The position numbers and the translations under genes were made by a program. DNA of 64,000 nt, from the NCBI RefSeq assembly GCF_014836635.1, contig NZ_JACSQL010000002.1, forward strand, positions 372,001-436,000, given 5' to 3'. Within the stretch, counting starts at the first letter, position 1. Each line of letters begins with the position of its first letter. The notes under the pieces were generated by a model, which worked only from the letters and a program-made list of their open reading frames with translations, searched no databases and was not told the DNA's origin. Shown here piece by piece: positions 7,455 through 15,818 of this stretch. The stretch is from Paenibacillus gallinarum (GTDB lineage: Bacteria; Bacillota; Bacilli; Paenibacillales; Paenibacillaceae).

Positions 7455-7800
7455 CAAAATGTTAAGTAACAAAGCGTATGATAAATATAAAAGAAATCCA
7501 GAAGCAAGAGCATTCTATAGGAGTGCAGCATGGCAGAAGGTTAGGTTAATCATTCTACAGCGTGACAATTACTTATGTCAGGAATGCTTTAAGAAAGACA
7601 GACTAACCATTGCTAACATAGTCCATCACATTGAACCACTGTTAGACAACTGGGACAAAGGACTTGAAGAAGATAACCTTGAGTCCATCTGCGAATCATG
7701 CCACAACAAAGAACATCCCGAGAAAGGAAGTCGTAAAAAGGAAGTAAAACAATCGAAGGTAAGGATCCATAAGCCGAAGACGAACAGGGCAATCGTCTAG
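7441..7800 (+). CDS. HNH endonuclease (terminase-associated)
   Basis: A 119-residue nuclease of the type placed beside the small terminase in HK97-like phages, where it assists cos cleavage and packaging. Motifs: C-x2-C at YLCQECFKK, the catalytic segment IVHHIEPL with the paired histidines, and the terminal ESICESCHNKEH with the second C-x2-C and the last metal-binding histidine. The N-terminal AFYRSAAWQKVRLIILQRDNYLCQEC is typical of this phage HNH group. The basic C-terminal tail may bind DNA. The noncoding segment that follows is the probable cos site. Confidence 0.9.
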   Translation: MSNDNKMLSNKAYDKYKRNPEARAFYRSAAWQKVRLIILQRDNYLCQECFKKDRLTIANIVHHIEPLLDNWDKGLEEDNLESICESCHNKEHPEKGSRKKEVKQSKVRIHKPKTNRAIV

Positions 7801-7840
7801 CGGTTTATTTGTGTTGGGGGAAGAAAAAATTTTGAGACAT

Positions 7841-7920
7841 CCCCCCCTCCCTTCGAAGATAAAAAGCAAGTGGCTCTAGGACCGGCGTGTGCCCTTCGTT
7901 CACACCGCGGGGAAAATTTT
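7841..7920 (+). other. Probable cos (packaging) region
   Basis: This noncoding segment lies between the HNH nuclease and small terminase genes, the normal position of cos in HNH/P27-type phages. It has a C-run (CCCCCCCTCCC) and a GC-rich inverted repeat, CGGcGTGTG...CACACCG at 7883-7907, which stand out from the AT-rich surroundings. The exact nick positions cannot be read from sequence alone. Confidence 0.45.
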
Positions 7921-7942
7921 CATGAAAGGGGGGTAACAGGGG

Positions 7943-8263
7943 ATGGCGGTACCGACTGCAAAAAAAATCAAAGAATATTTAAGTGATTCTTATCAAGAAT
8001 CTGACGATCAAATTATTCAACTTTATGTTGAAACTCATGCGTTTTACCGAAGGCTAAAAAAGGAGATTGATAAGAATCCTTTGATGCAGGAACACACAAA
8101 TAAAATCGGGGCAACGAACCTGGTAAAAAACCCTCTTTCCATTGAATTGACTAAGACTGTCCAGACTTTGAACAACCTGCTAAAGTCACTTGGTCTAACG
8201 CCGGCACAGCGAAAAAAGATAGCTGGCGAAGATGATGAAGACGATGATTTCAACGACTATTAA
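7943..8263 (+). CDS. Phage terminase small subunit, P27 family
   Basis: A 106-residue DNA-recognition subunit for packaging. The pattern Y..F...LKKEIDKNPLMQEHTNKIGATNLVKNPLSIELTKTVQTLNNLLKSLGLTPAQRKKI is typical of P27-family TerS, with the conserved NP and LGLTPxxRxK near the end and a short acidic tail. It starts at ATG after GGGGGG and overlaps the large subunit by 32 bases in another frame, as is usual in this gene pair. Confidence 0.85.
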   Translation: MAVPTAKKIKEYLSDSYQESDDQIIQLYVETHAFYRRLKKEIDKNPLMQEHTNKIGATNLVKNPLSIELTKTVQTLNNLLKSLGLTPAQRKKIAGEDDEDDDFNDY

Positions 8264-10022
8264 TGCCGTAGATTTTGAAGAATGGTACAGCGGTTGGAAG
8301 GGTGAACAGGTTGCAGCAGGTCATATTTTGTTTGCTCCTTCAGATCGGCTTTTAACCACAGAATACGCAAAAAAGGTCATAAATGGGCAAATAATTGCTA
8401 GCAAAAAGGTCGTTTTAGCTGCAAAAAGGCATCTAAAAGACCTCGAAAAACAGGGTACAAAACACTTCCCATGGGTCTTTATAGAGGATACTGGACATAA
8501 ACCAATCCGGTTCATCGAAAAGTTTTGTAAGCCATCACAGGGTGATTTCGATCAATTAGTGTTCCAACCATGGCAACATTTTTGTATCGGGTCCTTGTTC
8601 GGGTGGGTCCATAAAGATACTGGAATAAGACGATTCCGTGAAGGGCTCATCTTTATCGGCCGGAAAAATGGTAAAACAACAATGATTTCTGGTGTATCTA
8701 ACTATGCGGTATCGCAAGATGGGGAATCAGGAGCAAGGGTATACCTACTTTCTAATGCTAAGGATCAGGCTAAACTCTTATTCGATGAATCAAAGGCGAT
8801 GGTGGAAGCTTCACCAACACTGAGGAAAAACTTTGTTGCTTTGAGGGATTCCATAAAATACAACAAGACAAAATCCAAGATAGAAGCTCGGGCCAGTGAT
8901 AGTAAAAAACTTGATGGTCTAAACACTCACCTTGGGGTATTTGATGAGATCCATGAATTTAAGGATTATAAGCTCATCAACGTTATTAAAAAGTCTCGGG
9001 GAGCTCGGAAGCAGCCGCTAATACTGTACATAACAACAGCAGGCTATCAGTTAGATGGTCCACTGATTAACTATTATGAACAGGCAGCTGACGTTCTTGA
9101 GGGAGCGAATGAAGACGAAAGAACATTTTACTTCATGGCTGAGTTGGATTCGGATGAAGAATTTGACCGTCCAGATCTATGGATTAAGGCGAATCCGAGC
9201 ATGGGTGTTTCTTTACATCTTCCTACACTTCGAGAAGACTGGGAAAAGGACAAGCGTACACCAGCTGAGAGATCAGACTTTATCACAAAACAGTTCAATA
9301 TCTTTGTTGATAATGCAGATGAGTCATTCTTGGATTTTGCTACTCTTAAAAAGAACGATAAAGAGCGGGATCCGGAAGACTTTAGGCATATTCCTTGTAT
9401 CGGGGGATTCGACTTATCTGATTCTGAAGACTTTACAAGTGCTTGTTTGGAATTCCCGATTATTGAGACTGGAGAGGTTTTCGTACTATCTCATACCTGG
9501 GTACCGATTAAGAAAGTTACTTTAGACAACGAGAAGCTTCCTTTTAGGGAATATGAAGAGATGGGGCTTTTGACCATCGTTCATGAGGAATACATTCGTA
9601 AAGAGCTTGTATACGAATGGTTTGTAGAGCAATCAAAGAAGTATATTATTGAATTGATAACGTATGACCCAGCTAAGGCGTTCGGCTTGGTGGAGTCCTT
9701 AAATAACTACGGATTTAAGACAGAGGTTGTTCGACAAGGGCATCTCACTTTAGGTCCAGCGGTTGATGATGTGAAGGAACGCTTTATTGATGGAAATGTC
9801 ATCTTTAACAACAATCGATTATTCCGCTGGTATGTTAACAACGTGAAGATGGTTGAAGATAGAAATCGAAATAAGTTGCCATCAAAGATAGGTCGCTACC
9901 GTAAAATAGACGGTTTTGCGGCCTTTTTGAATGCTCATACAGAAGTAATGAAGAAGCTGCTTGTTGCACAGCCTTCAGGCAACGTCGAGTTCATATCGAT
10001 CAGCAACCTGCTAGGGAGGTGA
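8232..10022 (+). CDS. Phage terminase large subunit
   Basis: A 596-residue packaging motor with an N-terminal ATPase and a C-terminal nuclease. Walker A-like GRKNGKTTM is near residue 145 and Walker B LGVFDEIHEF near 240. The coupling segment LYITTAGY follows near 275. The nuclease domain begins around IGGFDLSDSEDFTS near 390, where the acidic residues would hold metal. The start could be ATG 8232 or the in-frame ATG 8244; neither has a strong ribosome site, so coupling to TerS translation is likely. It works with TerS and the HNH protein on the capsid portal. Confidence 0.92.
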   Translation: MMKTMISTTINAVDFEEWYSGWKGEQVAAGHILFAPSDRLLTTEYAKKVINGQIIASKKVVLAAKRHLKDLEKQGTKHFPWVFIEDTGHKPIRFIEKFCKPSQGDFDQLVFQPWQHFCIGSLFGWVHKDTGIRRFREGLIFIGRKNGKTTMISGVSNYAVSQDGESGARVYLLSNAKDQAKLLFDESKAMVEASPTLRKNFVALRDSIKYNKTKSKIEARASDSKKLDGLNTHLGVFDEIHEFKDYKLINVIKKSRGARKQPLILYITTAGYQLDGPLINYYEQAADVLEGANEDERTFYFMAELDSDEEFDRPDLWIKANPSMGVSLHLPTLREDWEKDKRTPAERSDFITKQFNIFVDNADESFLDFATLKKNDKERDPEDFRHIPCIGGFDLSDSEDFTSACLEFPIIETGEVFVLSHTWVPIKKVTLDNEKLPFREYEEMGLLTIVHEEYIRKELVYEWFVEQSKKYIIELITYDPAKAFGLVESLNNYGFKTEVVRQGHLTLGPAVDDVKERFIDGNVIFNNNRLFRWYVNNVKMVEDRNRNKLPSKIGRYRKIDGFAAFLNAHTEVMKKLLVAQPSGNVEFISISNLLGR

Positions 10023-10026
10023 GAAT

Positions 10027-11274
10027 TTGGGATTTTGGAGAAGAGTCTCTAGCTTAATAGGTAAAGATGAAAAGCGATCATACAGTGGTGTGGGCTACGA
10101 TTTCAAACGATGGTTTTCACCGAGAAACATATTTGCAACTAAGACAAGTCAAACATTAGCTACAAATGAAACGATATTTTCAGCTATATCGAGGCTTTCT
10201 AACTCAATGGGTGGTCTTCCGCTGAAGTTATATAAAGATTTCACTCCAGTGTACACTCCTATATCTGATCTTATTGCTAATGCGCCTAATCCAAACATGA
10301 CTAGCTTTGACTTTATTCGAACACTAGAGGTTCATCGAGACAGTAATGGTAATGGATATGCAATGAAACAGTATGATGCAAAAGCTCAGTTAAAGGCCCT
10401 TATAATCTTAGATCCTACAAGAGTTAATCCAGTAATTGAGGAAGATACACAAGAACTCTGGTACGAGATAGACGGTGATAAGGGACGATATTATGTTCAC
10501 AACATGGATATCATCCACGTTAAACATATTCATACAACTGGTTACAAAGGGATCAGCCCTATCGATGTATTGAGAAATACAGTGGACTTTGATGGGAAGG
10601 TTAGGGAATTCAGTTTAGATCAAATGGATACCCGGATCGCCGCTTCATTCCTTTTAAAAATGGCTGGCCATCTTGACGAAAAAAGAAAGATAGCAATACT
10701 GGAAAACTTTCGTAATTTCTATAAGGATAACGGCGGTGTACTCATCCAGGAACAAGGGATGGAAATAGAGCCGATTAAACGTGAATTTATGGATACGAAG
10801 GTATTCGAAGTTGAAAAGATAACAAGATCAAGAGTAGCAACCGTATATAATCTTCCTGTACAGATGTTGGGGGAGATAAGCGGCACCAGCTATTCGAGCA
10901 TGGAACAACAAGCGATGGATTACGTACAAAACACGTTAATCCCTATTGTGCGACAGTATGAGCAAGAATTTAATAGAAAATTACTTACCGAAACAGAGCG
11001 TTTACGTGGACTGAGTTTTAAGTTCAACGTGAACGCTCTTTTGCGTGGAGATATCAAAACTCGTGCAGAGTTCTATTTCAAAATGATCCGATCAGGCATT
11101 TTCAAACCAAACGAGGTCAGGGCTTGGGAAGAGTTGCCTCCTGAAGAAGGTGGAAACGTGCTTCTCATAAGTGGGGATCTCTATCCGATCGATATGCCGC
11201 TTAATCAGAGAACGGGAAAGGGGGTGAGTAAAACAGATGAGTCTAAAACCGCAGACGGTGCTGGATCAGAATAA
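10027..11274 (+). CDS. Phage portal protein, HK97 family
   Basis: A 415-residue portal that forms the dodecameric ring for DNA entry and tail attachment. It starts at TTG five bases after the TerL stop, with GGGAGGTGAG upstream. Family features are ETIFSAISRLSNSMGGLPLKLYK near residue 50, the HRDSNGNGYAMK segment near 105, the VHNMDIIHVKHI strand near 160, GISPIDVLRN, and the C-terminal RAEFYFKMIRSGIFKPNEVRAWEELPPEEGG. The length is standard. The last 38 bases overlap the protease gene. Confidence 0.93.
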   Translation: MGFWRRVSSLIGKDEKRSYSGVGYDFKRWFSPRNIFATKTSQTLATNETIFSAISRLSNSMGGLPLKLYKDFTPVYTPISDLIANAPNPNMTSFDFIRTLEVHRDSNGNGYAMKQYDAKAQLKALIILDPTRVNPVIEEDTQELWYEIDGDKGRYYVHNMDIIHVKHIHTTGYKGISPIDVLRNTVDFDGKVREFSLDQMDTRIAASFLLKMAGHLDEKRKIAILENFRNFYKDNGGVLIQEQGMEIEPIKREFMDTKVFEVEKITRSRVATVYNLPVQMLGEISGTSYSSMEQQAMDYVQNTLIPIVRQYEQEFNRKLLTETERLRGLSFKFNVNALLRGDIKTRAEFYFKMIRSGIFKPNEVRAWEELPPEEGGNVLLISGDLYPIDMPLNQRTGKGVSKTDESKTADGAGSE

Positions 11275-11872
11275 TAACGAAGTAAGAACAATAGTGGTGA
11301 GGGATCTAGAAGAAAGATCGAAGGGTGATGGAGCTAATAAAATCACCGGGTTTGCTGCTGTTTATGAAGAATTCACTGAAATAAGAGACATGTGGGGCGA
11401 TAAGTTCCATGAAAGAATCGCCAAGAATGCGTTTCGCGATACTCTTTCAGATGGCCATGATATTTTCGCTCTTAAAAACCATAACTGGAATCAGGTCATT
11501 GGAAGAACTGGAGCCAACCTTACCTTAGAGGATAGGGACACCGGGCTTTATTTTGATCTTGTTCCTAATCAAACCTCTCTTGGAAAAGACATGCTGGAAG
11601 ATGTTCGAAGCGGTCTTATAAAAGGCTGTAGCTTTGGATTCCGAATTGTTGACCAAGATTGGGAAGAACGAGATGGAGAATGGTTCAGAACGATCAATAA
11701 AGCTGAACTAAGTGAAATCACCCTTACCCCTATTCCGGCTTATAGTCAAACCAGCGCCGAGGTCCGTAGCCTTGCTCCTAACGGAACCAATAAACCAAAT
11801 GTTGATACCGAGCAAGAAGAACGTAATGCAATTCTTGCTGAAGCAAATAGAATTCAAAAAAAATTAAAATAA
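11237..11872 (+). CDS. HK97-family prohead protease
   Basis: A 211-residue maturation protease that cleaves the capsid delta domain during head assembly. The S78-type catalytic histidine sits in ALKNHNWNQVIGR near residue 75 and the serine in LIKGCSFGFRI near 130. The strand LSEITLTPIPAY near 165, with the ELSEI signature, is typical of the family. It starts at ATG after GGGGGTGAG and overlaps the portal gene by 38 bases, the normal order portal-protease-capsid. The C-terminal charged helix is the usual variable extension. Confidence 0.92.
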   Translation: MSLKPQTVLDQNNNEVRTIVVRDLEERSKGDGANKITGFAAVYEEFTEIRDMWGDKFHERIAKNAFRDTLSDGHDIFALKNHNWNQVIGRTGANLTLEDRDTGLYFDLVPNQTSLGKDMLEDVRSGLIKGCSFGFRIVDQDWEERDGEWFRTINKAELSEITLTPIPAYSQTSAEVRSLAPNGTNKPNVDTEQEERNAILAEANRIQKKLK

Positions 11873-11891
11873 AAAGAAGAGGTGCATCTTA

Positions 11892-13052
11892 ATGCCGACT
11901 ATCTACCAAATGAAACAAAATCTCGCTGAATTGGGCGCTGAACTTCGCTCTGTAAGTGAAGAGATTCGTTCTAAATCAGGAGATCCTTCCTTTAAAATCG
12001 AAGAGCTGCGTAATTTGAAAGTGCAACAAAAAGAAACAGAAGAAAGATTTGATCTGCTTAAAGAAGAAATAGACACAATGGAAAAAGAAGCGCGGTCAAA
12101 ACTTGAAATGCAGGACAAGCAGCGGAATCCACTTAGTGGGAAAACAGGGGATGAACAACGTATGGTTGCTGCCAAGGCAGATATGATTCGCTCTATTGTT
12201 CTTGGTAAGCAAATGTCTGAGGAAGCAAGAAACCTGCTTGCAGCCATTCCAGCAAATCATGCTTCTGGTGGATCTAAATTCATGCCAACAAATATGAGTA
12301 ACGAACTCATCTCAGAGCCTCTCACAACGAACCCATTACGGGGGCTTATCAAAATGACGAACATTACTGGTCTTGAAGTACCAAAGATCTCTTACACTTT
12401 GGATGATGATGATTTCATCACTGACGAGCAAACAGCCAAAGAAATTAAACTTACGGGTGACAAAGTTACTTTTGGAAGAAATAAGTTCAAAGTTAAGGCT
12501 CGTATCTCAGATACTGTGCTGCATGGATCGGACCTTGCCCTTACTGCTTACGTTGAGAATGCATTACGTTCCGGACTTGCTGCCAAGGAAAAGAAAGTTG
12601 CTCTGACTGCTTCTCCAAAAACTGGTGAAGAACACATGAGCTTCTATAGCACGGCTAATGCCATTACTGAGGTAACTGGAGCAGATACGTATAAAGCAAT
12701 TAAAGCAGCAATCGCAACACTTCATGAGGATTACCGTGAAAATGCCAAGATCATGATGACCTACTCCGCATACTCCGACATCATTGAGACATTGGCTAAT
12801 GGAAATGCAGCCTTGTATACAGCGCCTCCAGAAACAGTACTTGGCAAACCTGTTATCTTTAGTGACTCGGCTGTCAAACCGATCGTGGGCGACTTTAATT
12901 ACGCTCAGTTCAACTATGATATTGATATGGTTTACGATTCTGACAAGGACGTAGACAAGGGTGAGTACCTGTTTGTCTTGACTGCTTGGTTTGATATGCA
13001 AATCTTACTCAAATCCGCATTCCGTATTGCAAAAGTAGTTGCTACACCCTAA
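11892..13052 (+). CDS. HK97-fold major capsid protein
   Basis: A 386-residue major head protein. Residues 1-100 are a charged coiled coil (LGAELRSVSEEIRSKS...RFDLLKEEIDTMEKEA), the delta/scaffold domain removed by the protease. The body carries HK97-type features: NEL+ISEPLTTNPLRGLIKMTNITGLEVPKI near 130-165, YSAYSDIIETL near 290, GKPVIFSDSAV near 315 and FRIAKVV at the end. AAGAGGTG precedes the ATG. The last sense codon and stop are CCC TAA, followed by a stable hairpin and FN3-type coding sequence in the +1 frame; see the separate entry on recoding. Confidence 0.93.
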   Translation: MPTIYQMKQNLAELGAELRSVSEEIRSKSGDPSFKIEELRNLKVQQKETEERFDLLKEEIDTMEKEARSKLEMQDKQRNPLSGKTGDEQRMVAAKADMIRSIVLGKQMSEEARNLLAAIPANHASGGSKFMPTNMSNELISEPLTTNPLRGLIKMTNITGLEVPKISYTLDDDDFITDEQTAKEIKLTGDKVTFGRNKFKVKARISDTVLHGSDLALTAYVENALRSGLAAKEKKVALTASPKTGEEHMSFYSTANAITEVTGADTYKAIKAAIATLHEDYRENAKIMMTYSAYSDIIETLANGNAALYTAPPETVLGKPVIFSDSAVKPIVGDFNYAQFNYDIDMVYDSDKDVDKGEYLFVLTAWFDMQILLKSAFRIAKVVATP

Positions 13053-13119
13053 TCAGCCCCAAAACTTAAGATCATCCAGTCTAACTGATAAGTCTGTCAG
13101 ATTAGACTGGGATACTTAA
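13047..13119 (+). promoter_or_regulatory. Putative +1 recoding site and hairpin at the 3' end of the capsid gene
   Basis: The capsid frame ends CCC TAA at 13047-13052. Slipping +1 from CCC to CCT gives an extension reading NQPQNLRSSSLTDKSV then RLDWDT before TAA at 13117-13119. This is a recognisable FN3 domain N-terminus whose continuation is in the next ORF. A hairpin at 13076-13110 (CCAGTCTAA with TTAGACTGG, plus CTGA/TCAG and one bulged A) lies downstream of the slip site. Programmed +1 shifting at capsid and tail gene ends is described in Listeria phage PSA; its use here is inferred. Confidence 0.5.
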
Positions 13120-13127
13120 AGGGGGCG

Positions 13128-13580
13128 GTGATCATCGCGACAACATACAATTTGTATCGAGATGGCCAAAAAGTTAGAGAAGGTTTAACAACTACGAACG
13201 TTACGGAATCCGGCCTTATACCGAACAAGTCATATTCCTATCAAGTATCAGCTTTGAATGAAGCAGGGGAAAGTATATTATCTGCTGCGTTAGTTGTAAA
13301 AACACCATATTCTGCGCCAACCGGTGTAACGTTAAGTTCTTCTACATTAGCACTCACTACTGGCGGTAATCGCACATTAACAGCTACGATTGCTCCGTCA
13401 ACTGCACAGCAACAAGTAAACTGGAAAACAGGCGATGCTGCTACTGCAACGGTTGATACTAATGGGAAAGTGATAGCTGTCAAAGCTGGCACGGTGACCA
13501 TAACAGCTGAAAGTAAAACAGACACATCTAAGAAAGCAACTTGTACTGTCACGATAACGGATCCTGCCGGGGGTGGATAA
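13128..13580 (+). CDS. FN3 (partial) plus BIG2 Ig-like domain protein
   Basis: A 150-residue product starting at GTG 13128. Residues 1-62 are the C-terminal two thirds of an FN3 domain (TYNLYRDGQKVREG...NKSYSYQVSALNEAGES). Residues 65-145 are a BIG2-type Ig domain (VTLSSSTLALTTGGNRTLTATIAPSTAQQQ, then VNWKTGDAATATVDTNGKVIAVKAGTVTITAES). The missing FN3 N-terminus is encoded upstream in another frame beside the capsid stop. The GTG is only about two bases from GGGGG, a poor spacing, which supports either recoding or a recent frameshift. Such domains decorate phage capsids. Confidence 0.7.
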   Translation: MIIATTYNLYRDGQKVREGLTTTNVTESGLIPNKSYSYQVSALNEAGESILSAALVVKTPYSAPTGVTLSSSTLALTTGGNRTLTATIAPSTAQQQVNWKTGDAATATVDTNGKVIAVKAGTVTITAESKTDTSKKATCTVTITDPAGGG

Positions 13581-13583
13581 TCC

Positions 13584-13841
13584 ATGGAGGATTTAGAACT
13601 TTTAAAAAAATATCTGCGAATTGATGGGAGTGAGGATGATGTTATCCTCACTCTTCTTATGAATGCAGCAGAAGAATATTTGGCAGATGCAGGCGTGCCG
13701 GTAACGGAAAAAGCCAGTGCCAAATATAAACTTGCGGTTATGCTCCATACAGCGATGAACTACGAAAACCGGAATCCAGCTGTAAAGATGCAAGAATTCA
13801 ACAAAGCATTTGAAAGTATCATTTGGCAACTTAAATCATAG
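13584..13841 (+). CDS. Head-tail connector protein (gp6-like)
   Basis: An 85-residue helical protein, MEDLELLKKYLRIDGSEDDVILTLLMNAAEEYLADAGVP, the classic start of phage gp6-like/DUF3199-type connectors that bind beneath the portal. The body has the pattern KYKLAVMLHTAMNYENRNP. It starts at ATG directly after the FN3/BIG2 gene. Its position between capsid and head-closure genes agrees with the assignment. Confidence 0.82.
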   Translation: MEDLELLKKYLRIDGSEDDVILTLLMNAAEEYLADAGVPVTEKASAKYKLAVMLHTAMNYENRNPAVKMQEFNKAFESIIWQLKS

Positions 13842-13854
13842 GGGAGGAATGAAC

Positions 13855-14133
13855 ATGAAGACATATACAGTACTGAAGGATTTCTTGGACCGTTACGATA
13901 ACGATCGTCATTGTAAACCAGGTGAAGATCACACTCCACACGATCAAGAACGTGCTGATCTACTTTTGAGTCAAGGTTTCATTGGTCCAGTCCTCGAACC
14001 TCCAGAGCAAGAAAAAGAAGCAACCGGCAAAGAGGATGAGAAGAAAGAACGCAAGCCTCGAGGACGCAAGGGTAAAAATGAAAACAAAACTGATGATGTG
14101 AGTGATTCCGATGAACCCGGCGAAGCTGAATAA
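13855..14133 (+). CDS. Small charged phage protein in the connector cluster
   Basis: A 92-residue protein starting at ATG 13855, seven bases after GGGGAGG. Residues 1-45 (KTYTVLKDFLDRYDNDRHCKPGEDHTPHDQERADLLLSQGFI) form a short domain seen in small phage proteins that occupy this position. The C-terminal half is a low-complexity Lys/Glu/Asp tail (EKKERKPRGRKGKNENK). It overlaps the next gene. No known enzymatic motif; it may be structural or an assembly accessory. Confidence 0.6.
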   Translation: MKTYTVLKDFLDRYDNDRHCKPGEDHTPHDQERADLLLSQGFIGPVLEPPEQEKEATGKEDEKKERKPRGRKGKNENKTDDVSDSDEPGEAE

Positions 14134-14449
14134 ACGGATTACCCTTCAAAAGAAGGTTACTGGTGAAGATAATAGCGGTTATCCTACTCCTGGTGCTGGT
14201 GAATGGGAAGAAGTAATTAGTATTTATGCATCCAGAAAGCCGATTAGGGGTAGAGAATTCTTTGCGGCAGCGGCTGCCCAAGCTGAGAACACGGTTCGAT
14301 TTGAAATTCGTTATAGATCGGGAATTACACCTGATATGAGACTTGTCTGTGAAGGGCGCATATATAACATCACTGCTGTACTGGACGATGTGTATGGAGA
14401 CCGAACAGAAACCCATTTGATGACGACAGAGGTGTTACAGAATGGGTAG
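14111..14449 (+). CDS. Phage head closure protein
   Basis: A 112-residue head-closure (SPP1 gp16-like) protein that plugs the portal channel and forms the tail interface. The signature start NPAKLNKRITLQKKV and the strands WEEVISIYASRKPIRGREFF, TVRFEIRYRSGITPDMRLVCEGRIYNI and ETHLMTTEV are typical. ATG 14111 is preferred to the upstream GTG 14102 because family members begin at this point. It overlaps both neighbours, as is usual for this tightly packed connector cluster. Confidence 0.85.
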   Translation: MNPAKLNKRITLQKKVTGEDNSGYPTPGAGEWEEVISIYASRKPIRGREFFAAAAAQAENTVRFEIRYRSGITPDMRLVCEGRIYNITAVLDDVYGDRTETHLMTTEVLQNG

Positions 14450-14843
14450 AAAAAAAACTGGCGTAGATCTCGATGGTAGTGAAGCAATGATGGCTCGAAT
14501 CCGTTTGAAGATGGAAGCAGCTAGGAGCCGATTGGAGAATTCTTCGTTAAGAGCTGGGGGAGAAATATTCGCACAAGCTCAACGAGAAACCGTTATTAGA
14601 AGTGATGCGAGGCATTTGCATATTCAAGACAACATCAAAGTAAGTGGGGTCCGTAGTGCAGATGGCATGAAGTTTGTTCTTATCGGTCCTGGTAAAAAGA
14701 CTGGATGGAGGACTCACTTTCTCGAATTTGGCACAAAGAAAATGAATCCAAGACCATTTATCTATCCATCATTTCATGAGAATAAGGATCGTGTAGCTCA
14801 GTTTATGGCCTCTGAAATGAAGAAGGGGTTGAGTGAAGGTTGA
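14442..14843 (+). CDS. HK97 gp10-family neck/tail completion protein
   Basis: A 133-residue protein of the HK97 gp10 family, needed to join tail to head. Features are an N-terminal helix (MARIRLKMEAARSRLENSSLRAGGEIFAQAQRETVIRSD), HLHIQDNIKVSGVR near residue 60 and the conserved THFLEFGTKKMNPRPFIYPSF near 90-112. It overlaps the neighbouring genes by 8 and 4 bases, so translation is coupled. Confidence 0.88.
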   Translation: MGRKKTGVDLDGSEAMMARIRLKMEAARSRLENSSLRAGGEIFAQAQRETVIRSDARHLHIQDNIKVSGVRSADGMKFVLIGPGKKTGWRTHFLEFGTKKMNPRPFIYPSFHENKDRVAQFMASEMKKGLSEG

Positions 14844-15220
14844 TTGATTTAAAACAAGAAATACTTACCGCTTTGCGATCTGATCCTGGACTAGCTTCTG
14901 TTCTAGGAAAGGACACATCAGGAAAGGTAAAGGTTTATCCCGAAACTTCTCCCGAAGCCGTAGCAGATCCGTACATTACCTTTTTTGAGTTAACCAATTT
15001 TGATAAGAGCTTCGCGGACAACATTGCCTTGAAAAGTGAGATCCACTTTCAGGTTGATGTTTGGTCTAAATCAAATACGAGTCCAATTGCACTCCATGCC
15101 AACAGGGTTATGGAGTCTTTGGGTTTTTATCGTTCAGGCGCAGCGGATCAATTTGAAAATGCAACAAGGACTTATCACAAGGTCCTGAGATATAAAACAA
15201 CACAACTATTAGGAGGTTAG
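14840..15220 (+). CDS. Tail terminator / tail completion protein (DUF3168-like)
   Basis: A 126-residue protein starting at TTG within the TTGA overlap with the gp10-like gene. The pattern LKQEILTALRSDPGLASVLG...VYPETSPEAVADPYITFFEL...SEIHFQVDVWSKSNTSPIALHANRVMESLGF resembles the DUF3168/gpU-type tail terminators that cap the tail tube. Its position between the gp10-like and major tail genes is the expected one. Confidence 0.83.
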   Translation: MIDLKQEILTALRSDPGLASVLGKDTSGKVKVYPETSPEAVADPYITFFELTNFDKSFADNIALKSEIHFQVDVWSKSNTSPIALHANRVMESLGFYRSGAADQFENATRTYHKVLRYKTTQLLGG

Positions 15221-15224
15221 AGGG

Positions 15225-15818
15225 ATGCCAGAAAACAAAAAGATTGCGGTGCCCGTAGGTTTAAAAGACCTGTACTACGCTGTATTAACAAAAGATGACG
15301 AAACAGGTGTAACGTATGGAACACCGAAAAAGATTGCTCCTGCAATCACCGCTAATGTTACACCAACAGTAAACACAGCTACTCTTTATGCAGATAATGG
15401 TCCGATCGTAACAGCGAACGCACTGGGTGAAATTGCAGTTGAACTAAACGTTGCTGATATACCGTTTGACGTGCAGGTTGAATTGCTTGGCCTGTCCGTA
15501 AATGCAGATGGAGTCGTTATTGATAATGCAGAAGATCAGGCACCGGAAGTAGCTATTGGTTTCCGCAGAACAACAAGTGCTAATACGTCTCGTTTAACAT
15601 GGCTTCTGAAAGGTAAATTCAGTTTGCCGGCAGAAGAAGGTGCTACTCAAGGGGATACACCTGAATTCCAAACACCAACGATTACAGCAACGTTCTTGAA
15701 GCGGATTTATGACGGCAACTGGAGATATCGTCTTGATACTGGTTCTGCAACTGCCAGTGAAGAAGTAGCTGCTGCATGGTTCTCTGCGGTTTATGATCCA
15801 ACAATCCCAAAGCCCTAA
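15225..15818 (+). CDS. Major tail (tube) protein
   Basis: A 197-residue tail tube protein with an AAGGAGG-class ribosome site. Family features are VGLKDLYYAVLTKDDETGVTYGTPKKIAPAITANVTPTVNTATLYADNGP near the N-terminus and VAIGFRRTTSANTSRLTWLLKGKFS followed by TPEFQTPTITATFLKR near the end. It assembles into stacked hexamers around the tape measure. Like the capsid gene, it ends CCC TAA (15813-15818); a +1 slip there would add only 13 residues before TAA at 15853-15855. Confidence 0.88.
   Translation: MPENKKIAVPVGLKDLYYAVLTKDDETGVTYGTPKKIAPAITANVTPTVNTATLYADNGPIVTANALGEIAVELNVADIPFDVQVELLGLSVNADGVVIDNAEDQAPEVAIGFRRTTSANTSRLTWLLKGKFSLPAEEGATQGDTPEFQTPTITATFLKRIYDGNWRYRLDTGSATASEEVAAAWFSAVYDPTIPKP

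Noticed and set aside
9076..9525. A 149-codon frame in another phase inside the large terminase gene, and many similar frames in capsid, gndA, PBP and tape measure genes.
   Set aside because: They have no ribosome site, overlap strongly supported genes and show no recognisable domain; they are shadows.
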